Shown here: piece by piece, positions 20,001 through 30,079 of the stretch
Position numbering within the stretch: the first letter of the stretch is position 1
Layout: each line of letters starts with the position of its first letter
NCBI RefSeq assembly: GCF_017916325.1
Contig: NC_090139.1
Coordinates: 310,001-374,000 of the forward strand
Reading direction: 5' to 3'
Length of the DNA stretch: 64,000 bases
DNA from: Leishmania martiniquensis
Lineage: Eukaryota > Euglenozoa > Kinetoplastea > Trypanosomatida > Trypanosomatidae
The notes under the pieces: model-generated
The model's input: the letters and a program-made list of their open reading frames with translations, nothing else
Told to the model about the DNA's origin: nothing
Databases searched by the model: none
Translations under genes and position numbers: made by a program

Positions 20001-22688
20001 ACCGCCCTCCGTGGCGCCGCGGGCAGCTGCCGATTCGCCGACGCAGTGCGCACGGCTCTTCTGAGTGAGCGACATACGCACATCGTCACGGCCAACGGAG
20101 TTGTGCGACTCGCGGCGGCCCTTCGCCGTGACATTTTGCGAAGTGGTTGGCGGTGGCTGCGCGGACGAGGGTAGGATGAGCTCCGCCCCTTCGTCCCTGA
20201 CGCATAGGTTCCGCTCCGCAGAAGCGGTGACGACCTCGCCGAGCAAGGCTGTGTACGGTTGCTCCTCTTGCTGCCTCTGCTCGATGCGGGACTCCGACCC
20301 TGCGGCGACGTGCCTTGAGTGCGGTAGGCCGCCGGTGCACTCCAACACAAGCTCCCGTGGTTGGTGGGTGCGCTGGATCTCTCTTGGATCAGCAGCCGCA
20401 CGACATCGGGGCGACTGTGGACGGCTCAGCGACGTTCTCTGAAAAGTGGCAACGCCGAGTCCGTCGGCGTCGTCTCCGCACGAGGAGCCGGCGGCCTCGT
20501 GCTTCGGCTGTTGTCGCCGCTGCGATGGGGGCTCGTCAGTGGTCATCAACAGCGTCACTGCCTCCTTGGCGGCGGACAAACGCTCACTCGCCTCCCTCGC
20601 TGCTGCTGCGCCGGCGTAACCGTCACCTGCACCGCGTGACAGGTTACGCGCCGGAGGGGCAGAATGGTGCAGGGAGACGGCGCCGAGCCTCTGAGACGGC
20701 GCCGCCGTTGCCTTTGCGGAGAAGTAAGGCGGCACCTCCTCCTCTTCCTCCTCCTCCCTCGGCAGCGTGATGTCATCGAGATGCTGGCTGTCCTTCGACC
20801 ACTCGGGCAGCATTGAGGTCGCCACCGTTGGCCTGGAGGGCTGTGCGGAGATGGGTGCGTCCATCGGCTGCAACCGCGACCGCGCCTGCTGTTGCGAAGG
20901 TACCGAAGCAGAATGACTGCCCCGGTGCCCCACCTGCCGCGTAGATGCAATGCTGTTCGCCGTGCCTTGACGTTGCTGCTGCTGCGGCAGCTGCGTGACA
21001 CCTGTGCTTCGCTGTTCGCGCGGCGGTGACTGCGGGAGGCGCTGCGGCGATACAGGCCGCTTCGCTGAGGTTTGTGCCCTAGCGGAGGGGCTGCGGTCCC
21101 CTTGGTGCGACAACGGGCTGTTGTCTGACGGGCAGCTGGGGCGGTGTTGCGACCGCTTCCCTCCCGCCGCGGGGACTGCAGGAGACACTTGAAGTGCCAA
21201 CGCAGCGAACGCACCTGAGCGTTGGGGAACGTTGCGCTGGCCGCGCGGCAGCCCGACCGTGTAGGTTGGCATGACACCGTATGGACTACCGAACGGTATG
21301 CCACTCGGCGCGCCACACACGTGCCGGAAGACTTGACGAGTGCGGCTGCTGCGCGCGCTGCTGGCCTCGCTCACCACGCTGCTCGTGTCATCGGCCGCCG
21401 TGAACGCATAAGAATGCTGTGACTGCTGCTGATGTGGCGGTGGCGGCGCCGCACTGAGCTGCGGCACCAAGACGCCAACGTACTGCTGCTGCGGTTGATG
21501 AGGGTGCGACGACGAAGGCGCGCTGCCCAGATGTTCCGCGAAGATGCGGCGTACGTGACGGTGCTGGGTAAGCTGCAGAGACGGCGCTAGCGCATAGTAG
21601 TTCAGCGGGGGTGGCGGCTGTGGCTGCTGGTGCGAAGGAGGTGGAGGCCTTGCCGAGAACAAGAGCTGCTGCTGTGAGGTAGTCGGAACGGCGCTCCTGT
21701 CGGCGTCTGTCTCCCACGCAGATGGCCCCGCAGATGAGGAGGCGGTGTGCTTCCGCGTAGTGGCATCGCGTTTCGACCCGGAAGGCCTCTGCGGGGCTGA
21801 CCGTGCGGAGGGAATCGCTGCCGGGGACCCGAGCGGAGCGGAAGGCCGCTGCACCGGCGTGCTGGCTGTCTGCTCTGTTTCTAATGGAGGTTGCCACACA
21901 GGTTCGGATGAGGCCGCGCCGGCCGCAGAGCACACGCCGCGCGACTCCGCGCGCGGAGCATCTGGTGTGCTCCACAACATGCAGGGCGGTGTTGTCGCTG
22001 CAGGTGGGCGAGTAGGGCCGCCATTTGTCACGGCAGCGACAGCACTGCTGACTTGCTGCGGCCACGGCAGCGAGGACGACGCTGGTGCCGCGCTAAGAAG
22101 CTGCGCTTGCGCAACAGTGGAATTCCGAGCAGTGCCGTCGACACGCGCCACGTATTGCGGCGGCGACAGCGATGGCTGACGGCCGTGGCTGCCAGAAAGC
22201 GAAGAGGCTCGTGCAGAGGCCGGTGGGAGACGGCGCTGCTGATGCGACTCCGCCGTCTTCCCTCTCGACGGGCGCGGGGGCGGCTGTGAGCTGCCGCGGT
22301 AAACTGCCACTGCTGCTGCTGCTGTCGGGGGTAAGAGTATTCCCGCTGATGCAAGCGACGCCGAGTGGAAGGGGATGTTGCGGTTGCTGCTTGCGCCGCG
22401 GCGAGGCGATGTGGAGGAAGCGGCAGCAACAGCAGAGCGCGTGTATCGAGGCGAAGGCGCTTGCCGCTGGTGCCGCTGTGGTGAAGGTGCGGTTGCTGTT
22501 GCGGTTGCGGTGGCTGCAGGCGCAGGGGGTGCAACGCTTGGCAGCCGATAGTGGAGTCGTGCAGTCGCGAAGTCGTAGATGGTGTTCGCTGACGTCGCAA
22601 TCGGCCACGCTCGCCTGCTACTGGGCGGATGCGCCGTTGAGCGTTCCGGCGCCACGTCGATGGAGCTGCCAGCCCTGCCTGAGGGCAT
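17019..22688 (-). CDS. Hypothetical protein, 1889 residues
   Basis: Not recognised. The first 900 residues or so are low-complexity (Pro, Gln, Ser, Ala, Arg) and probably disordered. An acidic segment with EEEEEEEVPPYFSAK lies in the middle. From about residue 1000 onward the sequence looks folded and mostly helical, including VELGLCVDDEPVLASPLATG and, later, a segment beginning DVVDLYSVAVQLSYFFPNKT. The C-terminal region has regular hydrophobic spacing and conserved-looking Trp and Cys. No membrane segment, signal peptide or catalytic motif was identified. Uninterrupted length and codon bias leave little doubt it is a gene. The two-part layout resembles large structural or scaffold proteins, but no family assignment is justified. 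The start is the first ATG. Confidence 0.88.
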   Translation of the reverse strand: MPSGRAGSSIDVAPERSTAHPPSSRRAWPIATSANTIYDFATARLHYRLPSVAPPAPAATATATATAPSPQRHQRQAPSPRYTRSAVAAASSTSPRRGASSNRNIPFHSASLASAGILLPPTAAAAVAVYRGSSQPPPRPSRGKTAESHQQRRLPPASARASSLSGSHGRQPSLSPPQYVARVDGTARNSTVAQAQLLSAAPASSSLPWPQQVSSAVAAVTNGGPTRPPAATTPPCMLWSTPDAPRAESRGVCSAAGAASSEPVWQPPLETEQTASTPVQRPSAPLGSPAAIPSARSAPQRPSGSKRDATTRKHTASSSAGPSAWETDADRSAVPTTSQQQLLFSARPPPPSHQQPQPPPPLNYYALAPSLQLTQHRHVRRIFAEHLGSAPSSSHPHQPQQQYVGVLVPQLSAAPPPPHQQQSQHSYAFTAADDTSSVVSEASSARSSRTRQVFRHVCGAPSGIPFGSPYGVMPTYTVGLPRGQRNVPQRSGAFAALALQVSPAVPAAGGKRSQHRPSCPSDNSPLSHQGDRSPSARAQTSAKRPVSPQRLPQSPPREQRSTGVTQLPQQQQRQGTANSIASTRQVGHRGSHSASVPSQQQARSRLQPMDAPISAQPSRPTVATSMLPEWSKDSQHLDDITLPREEEEEEEVPPYFSAKATAAPSQRLGAVSLHHSAPPARNLSRGAGDGYAGAAAAREASERLSAAKEAVTLLMTTDEPPSQRRQQPKHEAAGSSCGDDADGLGVATFQRTSLSRPQSPRCRAAADPREIQRTHQPRELVLECTGGLPHSRHVAAGSESRIEQRQQEEQPYTALLGEVVTASAERNLCVRDEGAELILPSSAQPPPTTSQNVTAKGRRESHNSVGRDDVRMSLTQKSRAHCVGESAAARGATEGGAASQDMNSDELGAAEEYSESEGALGTPSMGADDSAEALQEVERAMKRAEMHDTAAVVNSSAVFAPPPRTSVELGLCVDDEPVLASPLATGQRYRYVDPLEEASIDATYMMDALEQQYVRINEETNEEMEDVVNVVELHRRDRASAMPRSFVPKGLYADVLPMLRYPVDEVSAGASASTAIGSRSRSASWLSAGQLTYAPLTEATYADLCAAVWLSRFDTAEAQNLLAMAHGSARDKGTAASDEGGRGGSPSTEEAAYYLDHPSANLLDALDMRLSAYVHAFVVEACAGDDGAHPRSYETACVRLTDRHNIDCLPHSVWVNAAPKTLSLADHVTNVLLAATVPWEAGRRRAVAAKMATTEEIAARRTWPYFLGASPWSYEVVAEKDVHAAMPTPAARLAYAFMYTARMRNLDGGLGSLMFSTLNQQVSEAAFLDCLLMQEKLRLALLHSRANIAACCALRQHALHKRRLSIPLARISSEETPFSSASTVRDEMPSASAPTWTSPALSACLTLHERSTSPPPRRPLGGAPELFRLEGSARVDEEADGSGPPGSAAIYQHEGSGARETGTPNSTEEGDDVVDLYSVAVQLSYFFPNKTQRSMHQLCAALIEDLIAMDALPVPEEVITLEGVILTDRTSIVDALVVEGTQAMRHIITVLSARRVEVQPETVDSYRTSSGCIDTAAVWAAMEKRLISFDPAVMYFLSTPVPVDDLFRYAVTDGPPTMQPQRTGRKGTFVEVLRLQHVAETVQYTMEMQDAILVAGQFSHLVAATQQQRALANRRDRSQQRGCHSTQSVAEEMLMDTVAGQSVSSIGHPDSSASLLAVLDAGNSEEAAAGVSLEGLLLVDASRGGGHDVSVRAVLIALCCADPEKSVAEVQAYVRHLLVLYFELRTPDGSPVDSSDPQQVAAARLVALDVAMRDWFGETTWNGTLRAGAAPALCDSVRIKAEELASLCPRVLGRRVGTASTAVADAAAAVIAASTVSGSQVGPGGCRTA

Positions 22689-24482
22689 GGTGGCCGGTGA
22701 AGGATGGGGAAGGTGGTGGAGGGAGGGAGGAGGCGGCTAGAGAGGGGGAAAGAGTAAGGAAACGGGAGGGCGAAGATGCACTGCGTAGACGGCAGGACCC
22801 CCCTTTACACACACCCACATACACACACTGACGGACACATATATGGGTTGTCCACAACAGCAGCGAAGGAGAAGCTGCACAATGAAGGGGATGAAGAGAG
22901 CGAATGCGCGTGTAAGGGGAGGGGAGGTGTGAAATGTGCCCCGCGCCGATCACGAAGAACCAAGAGAAGAAGGCGCGCGCACCCACACCTGTTCTGCAAA
23001 GAGAGTGGGAGCGACAACGCGGTGCGATAGAGGAGAAGGGTGACCGAAGAAGTTGTGGTGGTGGCGACTCTTCAGCAAGCTCTCGGCAGCCTACCTTCAC
23101 GTGCATGCACCATCAGATGTCCTCGCTGAAATCACACAAGGCGGAGGAAGAGAAGGAGATGTGGGCGCTTCGCGCGCGTGTCAACGCGCTTTCAGCAATG
23201 AAGGGCGCAACTCACGGACACGTGCGAAAACGGAGACAGACACTGGCCATGGCCCTCGGTCAGTGCTTTCGTTTGTGTGCCTGCCTCTGTCGACCATTTC
23301 GGCCTTGACTCCCCTCCCCCCGATAGGGCGCCGTAGCCGCCAAGGGCGAGCGGTCGCGGGAGGAAGAGGTGCGCGCCACCCCCACTCCCCCCCGGTGACG
23401 GTGCCCTCCCTCTCCCCCTTTTTCTCCAGTGCAACGCTCCAGAGCGAAAGAGTGAGTTCCTTTGTGTGTAAGTGTGTGTGTGTGTGTGAGGGGGCTCTCG
23501 ATAAACAGGCGGGAGGGCGGGTAAGGGCAGCGGGTGGACGCTACATGCACCGTACCACCCGTGACCATTCTTCTTCCGCGCTCCTTGAGCGACCCCGTGC
23601 CCCAGCTTGGCATCAGGAGCGGTGGTGCAGCCGTGCGCGAGGCGATATACAGGCATCAGACGCTGAGTAGCAGTCCACTCTGAAGCTCTTGACGCGGACA
23701 CAAATGTGCCCTGTCTCTCTTTTCCCATTCACAGCCTGTGCGTGACGCGCTTCAGCAGCCGCCGCGGGCAGGAGATGAGCCTTCATCGCCTCTGTCTGCA
23801 TTGATGGGAATTGTCTCTGCGCGTGTCTCGTCGTCGCCATGATGCCCTCGTGGACCTGTCGGAAGATGAGGTCGCGACGCTCTGTGGTGGAGCGATACCT
23901 GAGAGAAGGCCCCGACGATCACCAAGTTAAGTCGCCGAGGGCGGGCGGCGAATGTGGACAGTCGATGAGAGGGTGGAGGAGCGCGGACAGATTGGCTCCC
24001 CCACCCACCCACCTCACTCACCTCACTCACTCCACCAACATGCGCTACTAGGGAAAAGTGTTCCCGTGTGTGCGTGTGCTTGCGGGTCCGGAGCCGATGC
24101 AGCGCTCGTGTGGAAGGAAGAGCGCTACAGAGTGAGCAGCAGACTTTGTGCGAGGAAGCGATCACCACCTGCAGCCGTCTTGCACTAGTAGCAGTAGCAG
24201 AACACCGTGAAAAGGGAGCGGGAAGCGGCACCCACACGCACAGAGAGAGAGGCTATCAACGGAGTCCAGCCTGCATCTTTTCCAAACGGAGGGATGTTTG
24301 TACAGCAAGCGCGCGGATGCTGCATGAGATTCCATGAAGAGGACGAGGACAGGGTCGTGCGCAAAAAAGGCGCGGGGCAGCATAGGACCGTCACTGCACA
24401 CGTGCGCCAACACTGACGAGCAGTAGCACATGCACAACTGCATCCTCCCTCCGCCCCCCCCCCCACACCGAGTGGTTGCAGT
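22689..24482. other. Intergenic region with several simple repeats
   Basis: CA units occur at about 22806-22826, TG at 23472-23488, TCAC-type repeats at about 24010-24032 and a C-run near 24453-24464. Open frames on both strands translate low-complexity sequence and lack coding bias. Confidence 0.5.
23472..23488. repeat. TG microsatellite
   Basis: This is a run of about eight TG units in the intergenic region. Confidence 0.8.
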
Positions 24483-25220
24483 TTAGCAGTTCAAAAGATC
24501 GGCGCCCAGCAAAACTTGCATGGCAACGAGTTGGTCCCGCTCTGAGGTGCGGTCGAGGTCACCAAAGATATCGGCTTCGTGCAGGTAATTCGGGTGACTC
24601 GCTAGCGTGATCTTTACCACGAGGAACTCGGCAACACGCACCAACGTGCTCGACTCCAGCGATCGAATCGGCACATTCAGAAGCGGCGGCACGTATGGCG
24701 ACGGCGGCGCAGGAGGGGATGCCGATGCCTGGGTTGGGGGCGATGGCGGTACACAAGTCACGTTGCTTGGGAATACAGCGGCGTAGCTTCGATAGGCGGC
24801 GCCGCTTGCCGGATGGCTGACGTCGGCCTCTTCGCTATCGTCTTCGTCCTCGATGATCGGAATGGGATCGCGGACTCTTTCCTCAGCACGGCTGTGCGCC
24901 GCGTTGGCGGCACTGTCGCTCCTGCTGCTGCCGCTGCCGCTGGGCCTTGGGCTATGGAGCTCTACATGACGCGCATCTTCGTCCGACATGCCCTCCTGCT
25001 CACGCCGTACCTGCGCTGGCTGGTCTGTAGGCGAGGTGCTCTGGTGCAGCTGCATCACGTACAGGCCTTGAAAGATGCCGTGAAGAACACGTGACCCAGC
25101 CGCGGCGGCCAGCGGAAGAATGATGCGCTTGCCATCGTGGCTGCACAGCGAGACGTAACTAAGCGGCTTGACGACCGCAGTCGAGGCAGCGGCGACGGTG
25201 TTGGCGTACGAGTTCGCCAT
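24483..25220 (-). CDS. Elongin C/Skp1-like protein with a long loop insertion
   Basis: The protein has 245 residues. Residues 20-53 (LSYVSLCSHDGKRIILP, then a helix ending IFQG) match the first strands and helix of elongin C, where YVKLISSDGHEFIV is followed by a helix ending MLSG. Residues 181-245 match the rest: VPIRSLESSTLVRVAEFLV aligns with the strand and helix after the loop, and the end LLGADLLNC aligns with the elongin C end LLMAANFLDC. Between them lies about 125 residues of acidic, Ser/Pro-rich, disordered sequence, at the place where elongin C has a short flexible loop. In other eukaryotes this family bridges substrate receptors to cullins in E3 ligases or takes part in transcription-elongation complexes. 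The start ATG at 25220 follows a CT-rich tract and AG. A divergent relative lies directly upstream in the unit. Confidence 0.6.
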   Translation of the reverse strand: MANSYANTVAAASTAVVKPLSYVSLCSHDGKRIILPLAAAAGSRVLHGIFQGLYVMQLHQSTSPTDQPAQVRREQEGMSDEDARHVELHSPRPSGSGSSRSDSAANAAHSRAEERVRDPIPIIEDEDDSEEADVSHPASGAAYRSYAAVFPSNVTCVPPSPPTQASASPPAPPSPYVPPLLNVPIRSLESSTLVRVAEFLVVKITLASHPNYLHEADIFGDLDRTSERDQLVAMQVLLGADLLNC

Positions 25221-26700
25221 AGCCGCCGCGAGCAGAAGAGACTTGGGAAGGCAAAGGAGGTGGAGGAGAGGCGGAGGACAGTCCAGAGAGAGAGAGAGGG
25301 TGCGAGCGCGGGAGCCTAAAGAGGGGAGAGGAAAGAGGACGATGAGAAGGTGGCTGAGCACCTGCGCTCAGTGTAGATGCAGAGGTGCGATGTAAGGCAG
25401 CGGGGAGGAGGTGTAGAATACAAGAGAGGGTGACGGAGGTGCGGTGTGAGGCACACGTTCTTGGCGAAGCAGAGTGGGAAAGGTTCGCGCATCATGCACT
25501 GGAGCATGGGGTCGCTAACGCTACGACAGGTTCTCGTTGTGAATGTCCATCGCTGCGGTTGAGGGGAGAGGGGGGGACCACAGGCTGACCCCCCCCGCAC
25601 CATGACCCACACAGGCTGCACCGCACTTTTCTGTACCGGCGTGCCTGCATGTGCGTGTGTGTGGCCTCCTTCTCCTCGGGTGCGTGGAATGAGTAACCTG
25701 GCATAATTTAGGCGACTGCGCTTCTTTTCAGCACACTCGAGGGAGGTGAGGAGGGGAAACCGCTTCTCCGCTGCTCTCATGTTTGCCGCTTCATCGTTGA
25801 GCACATAGACAACACACGCACACACGAGCACACCAAAGCACCGACATACTTGGAAGCTGCTCGGACATCGCAGCTTCGCTAGTGATCCATTCTGCAAAAA
25901 ACGTTATCTGCGCTGACGAAGTCAGTTACGCGCATACGCACACCTAAGCAGGAGCGGAGAGCACCATGCGCAGGCACGGCGTCTGCCCTCAGCCTCTCTC
26001 CCCCACCCCCTCCCTCTCCTCGCTGCGCAGAAGTGTGCCGCGCAAAACATACGCAAAGTACTGCACACACGAACCTGACACAATACGAGAGCAGAGAGAG
26101 TGTGTGTCTGTGTCTGAAGGGTGGGGGGACGGCGGCGCCAGCGAAGCGATGCGGAGGACCTCAGGAGGAGGAGGGAGAGGGGGAGAGGACAGAGACGGAG
26201 GGGGCGCTAGGATGGAAGCCGTGGGTAAGACAGCCGATATCGCTTACGTGAGGGCCATACAGGGGAGGGGGACACACATAGACACACACACACGAGTACG
26301 GGCGACAATGCGCATGAGGAAGGGAAAGGCGAGGGCGTCGAGGAGGTGGTGGTCTCGAGCGAAGGAATGGGGCGACCAAGTAAGACGAGCCGTACAGAAA
26401 AATAAAGGAGGTATGGCAGAAGACGCGCACACCCTCGCTCAAACAGACAGGTATTGATATGGCCGGCGATCTTGCGGGGAGCATGTCAGACGAGCAGAGG
26501 TACCGATGGGGAAGTGGGCGAGGCAAGGGGGGAGAGAGGCGATGACCAACGTCGAAGGGAGGCACGTAACTGCCTGCACGCGTGTGTGTGTGTGTGGGGG
26601 GGGGTAGGGGGGGTGCGTGGGTAACTGAATAGGGGCGGACGTTGCGCCGAAAATACACAGCCCGGATTCCACGTATCCACGCAAAGGCGCCTGGAGGGCG
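25221..26700. other. Intergenic region
   Basis: It holds a purine-rich plus-strand tract at 25244-25300 (the splice-acceptor tract of the downstream gene), CA units near 26279-26292 and a TG run near 26580-26597. No gene was recognised. Confidence 0.5.
25242..25300 (-). promoter_or_regulatory. Probable trans-splice acceptor of the elongin C-like gene
   Basis: On the minus strand, CT repeats and C/T-rich sequence end in CCCAAG, with the AG at plus-strand positions 25242-25243. The start ATG is 22 bases further on. This argues against any start upstream of 25220. Confidence 0.5.
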
Positions 26701-28497
26701 CTACACTTGAAGGAACACTGCAGCCTCCATCAGCCGTGCGGCGCGACTCATCAACGCAGCGCGCTGCTCGGGTGGCAGCAGCCGTATGTGGTGGGGGCTG
26801 CCTAATACACGGGTGCCGAGGTGCAAGTCCGTCGCTTCATCCGGCTGCAGAGAGCTTCGGACGACCATGAAGGCGGCCAAGTCAACTAGATCCTCGCTGT
26901 GCAGCTGCGGAAGCGGGTAGTTCGGCATGTTATCCACGCAGTTGCTAGCGAAGCAGGTGTAGCGGGACCCGTCCTGCGCCACTCGGTGGTTCGTCATCCG
27001 TGTCGTCGTCTCGTCGTGTGCCGCCGCACCGGCCTGCTCAGCAGTTGCGTCCCCCGCAGAGCCCCACACGTCCTCCTCCTCCTCTTCCTCCCGGCTGCTC
27101 GGCGTCGGCGAGTTGTTGTCGTCGGAGCTGTGCCCCTCTTCCAGCCCCATCAGCACTGCTGCCTTCTCCGGCGGCGAGGCGGCAGCAGTCGCAGCTGCCG
27201 AAGCCGTGACGGGCGACACAGCCGCCGGCGCAGTAGCTGTCATCGTTGCGGCGCCCTCAGCTAGCTCGGCACTGACTGCGGAGGTGGTTCGGCAGGTGGA
27301 GACACAGGCCTTGCTTTCCTTGGCTTCGTGGGCCAGGAAGGTGCCAACGTGTGCGCGCGATTCGTCTGCTACGTTGCCGCCTGCCACCTGCAGCGTACCT
27401 CTCGATTCTTTTGGCAGCGCCACTGGGGCTAGGCAGCGCGGCACCGTGGCGGACTGCCCTCGCAGTGACTCGAGCTCTTCGGCGTCATCGACCTGCGTGT
27501 CTGTCACCGGAGAGTCGCTCGTGAGCTCGCTGCGAGACACTGACCTCTTCAGCTGAATGCCCGCTTCATGGAGGTGCTGCATCACGTAGGACGCGTACGT
27601 GCGCGAGGCAGCCGTCTTCACACGAGTCCCCCACTGACTACGAATACCACCGCGGAGCACCTGAGGAGGGCGGTCCGCACCGCGGCTTCTGAGTGCGTCT
27701 GTCCGCCCCTCGCCGGCGCCTCGTCCCGCGTCACCGCCTTCACCACCGAGTGAGAGCACCGACTGGTCTTCGGTGGCGATCGCATCTGAAATGACGGAGG
27801 AGCTCAGCGAGGGCGCGTCTCCGTCCTCTGGGGAAGCAGACCTTACACGAGAGTGCGGCCCGGAGCTCTCACTTTCATCACCGTTGGCGGCCTCGTGCGA
27901 ATGCGGCTGCTGCTGTTGCTGTTGCTGTTGCGGCGACTCTGCTGGGGACGAGCTGCGAGAGGACTGCAGCACCGCGCCAGACTCGCCACAGTTACCACTA
28001 CCGTCTTGCCCAAAGGTGTTCGCGTTGCAGTGATGACTGCAGCCGCCACTCCTACTACTTGTCACAGCAGCTTCGCCCATCATGACGGACTCGCATCCTG
28101 GCAGGCAGAGTAGTCCTTGCAGCGTGTTAGCGATGAAGGCCGACTCGAACCCCGCGACCATGGGCATGATGACCCACTTTCGACCTTTAAAGTTGGCGTC
28201 CTTCCACCCGACGTTGTGGAGCGCAATGTACGGGATAGCGATTGACGGCACACCACCACCACCACTGCTGCTGCTGCTGCTCGTTGCGTTTGTGGCATGG
28301 AGGTGGGGCTCACTGCAGTGCGGAAGTCGCAGGCCCGCCATTGGTGCCACGCGAGCGTCTTGAATCGTAATCGTCTCCGGTGGCGTGGGATCGTCAGCCA
28401 TCATCAGTGTAGGGTCTCGGCGGTAGTTGAAGCCGGACAGGGGTGGCCGCGGAGGCGCCAGCGGGGAGCTCCACTGCTCTTGCGGAGGCTGCTCCAT
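26701..28497 (-). CDS. Second, divergent elongin C/Skp1-like protein with a giant insertion
   Basis: The protein has 598 residues. Residues about 87-132 (IPYIALHNVGWKDANFKGRK, then a helix ending NTLQGLL) and about 530-598 (LPQLHSEDLVDLAAFMVV, then a C-terminal helix ending LMEAAVFLQV) match the two halves of the neighbouring elongin C-like protein in order and length. Here the loop between them is about 400 residues of Ser-, Ala-, Glu- and Gln-rich disordered sequence, and an extra N-terminal tail of about 85 residues is present. The first half is more divergent than in its neighbour, with an insertion between its strands. The two genes look like an ancient tandem duplication. Function in a cullin-type ligase is inference from the fold. 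The start ATG at 28497 is the first in the frame; a CT-rich tract ending in AG lies upstream at 28604-28605. Confidence 0.55.
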   Translation of the reverse strand: MEQPPQEQWSSPLAPPRPPLSGFNYRRDPTLMMADDPTPPETITIQDARVAPMAGLRLPHCSEPHLHATNATSSSSSSGGGGVPSIAIPYIALHNVGWKDANFKGRKWVIMPMVAGFESAFIANTLQGLLCLPGCESVMMGEAAVTSSRSGGCSHHCNANTFGQDGSGNCGESGAVLQSSRSSSPAESPQQQQQQQQPHSHEAANGDESESSGPHSRVRSASPEDGDAPSLSSSVISDAIATEDQSVLSLGGEGGDAGRGAGEGRTDALRSRGADRPPQVLRGGIRSQWGTRVKTAASRTYASYVMQHLHEAGIQLKRSVSRSELTSDSPVTDTQVDDAEELESLRGQSATVPRCLAPVALPKESRGTLQVAGGNVADESRAHVGTFLAHEAKESKACVSTCRTTSAVSAELAEGAATMTATAPAAVSPVTASAAATAAASPPEKAAVLMGLEEGHSSDDNNSPTPSSREEEEEEDVWGSAGDATAEQAGAAAHDETTTRMTNHRVAQDGSRYTCFASNCVDNMPNYPLPQLHSEDLVDLAAFMVVRSSLQPDEATDLHLGTRVLGSPHHIRLLPPEQRAALMSRAARLMEAAVFLQV

Positions 28498-30079
28498 CTT
28501 GTCCCCTTTTTTCTCTTCCAAGCAGTTCACTCTCTTTCCCTCTCGCCCCCCGCTCTGATTGGGGCGGCCGTCGCAGGTGTCGACGGAGATTGAGGGAGAG
28601 TGGCTGGGAGGCGAGGGGGGCACGTGCGGGAGGCAAAGATGCACGGACACCAGAAGAGCTGCCGACTTGGAGGTGGATGAGTGGAGTGGCAACGATGTGG
28701 TCGTGGCGGCCGCGCCCCTAACAACGCTTTGGATATATCAGTATATATTTGCACGTGAGCGTTTACAGGTGTGTGTGTGTGTGTGCGAACGTGCGTGGAC
28801 TACGTGGTGAACCTCCAGAGGTGTGAAGCAGAAGAGGAGGGGTGGGGGTCACAGGGGAGAGGGCAACCGCGAGCTAGTTGCGTCACAGCACACAAACGTA
28901 CACACGCGCGGAGAGGTGCGGCAAAGAAGAGACACAGGCGAGCGTGGCGGTGTGCACTGTCCACCGATAGCGCCAGGACACGCGCCCAGCGAGTACGATG
29001 TGGGATAGAGGAAGGGCGAGAGCGCCAAGGTGCGTGGGCGCCAGCGGGCAAACGCCGCACACAACTGAAATCAAAGGTGAAATATCTGACGTGAGGGGCG
29101 GTCAGTGCGGTCTCCGCGCGGGCGCTGATGAGTACGAATGCGAAAAAGGTGCGCACACAGACACACACTTTGGAGATTCCACCGACTTTTATACCAGAGA
29201 AGAGCACAGATCGAAGCACGCGATGCTGTGGAAGGCGGAGGGAGAAGGGGAGACGAGGGGAGCACTGAGACGTTCTGTCCTCTTCAAGCCTTTCTTTTTC
29301 TGCAGATATAAATACCAACAGCGATTGGGTTTGCGGTGCCCTTCGCTCGTCGCTGGCGGCGGATCACCGGTGATGTGCGCAGGCACGTGGCACGCGTCAG
29401 GTGTATGCGCGCGCGCACGTGTGTGTGTGTGTGTGCCTGCGAGGCTTCGAGAGAGGGGTAGCAGCGCCCGCTGTCGACCGATTGGCGAAGTGCACGTCTT
29501 CGGTGAAGGTGCAGTTGCCTCGACGTATTTGCAGAGGAGGCGATACAGCCGTGATGGATGCGTCACCTGCTGTCTCTTTCGTCGCGAACGTCATACGCGG
29601 CAACACAGAGGCTACACACACCTACACACAGGGGGAGGGAGGAGGGGGGGCGGCGTGAATACTGACGAGATGTCACACACAGAGATAAAGAGAGAGGGGG
29701 AGAGAAAAAAAAAGAGCTGCAGCAGAGCAGTCCATTCAACAGGGAAACCGCCGTTCGGGGCGATCGAGTACGCAGCAGTGACATTGTCGCAGGCGCCGAC
29801 GCCACAGAAGCGCGTCGGCAGTGGGCGAGACCGGCCAGACGGCATTCTCGCTGATAGAAGTACCTCCGCACGACCGGCTCGGCACCACCGCCACCATCAC
29901 CTGTCAACATCACCGCCAGCGAAGTACGCGGGCCGAATGGCGCGCAGAAAATGCATTCACCAACACCAAAAATAAGGGACGCGACGCCGTGGCGGTCTGG
30001 CATCGGTCATCGCTTGCCCGCTTGCTGTCTAAGTCAGCGTCCTCTTCTTGTGTGCCCCTCCTTTGTGACCGGGCACTGT
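28498..30079. other. Intergenic region
   Basis: It contains an A/T-rich stretch near 28730-28750, TG runs near 28769-28787 and 29419-29437, and an A-run near 29705-29713. Frames here lack coding bias. Confidence 0.5.
28604..28635 (-). promoter_or_regulatory. Possible trans-splice acceptor of the second elongin C-like gene
   Basis: The minus strand reads C/T-rich and ends in TCCCAG, with the AG at plus-strand 28604-28605. It lies about 106 bases before the first ATG at 28497. Confidence 0.4.
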
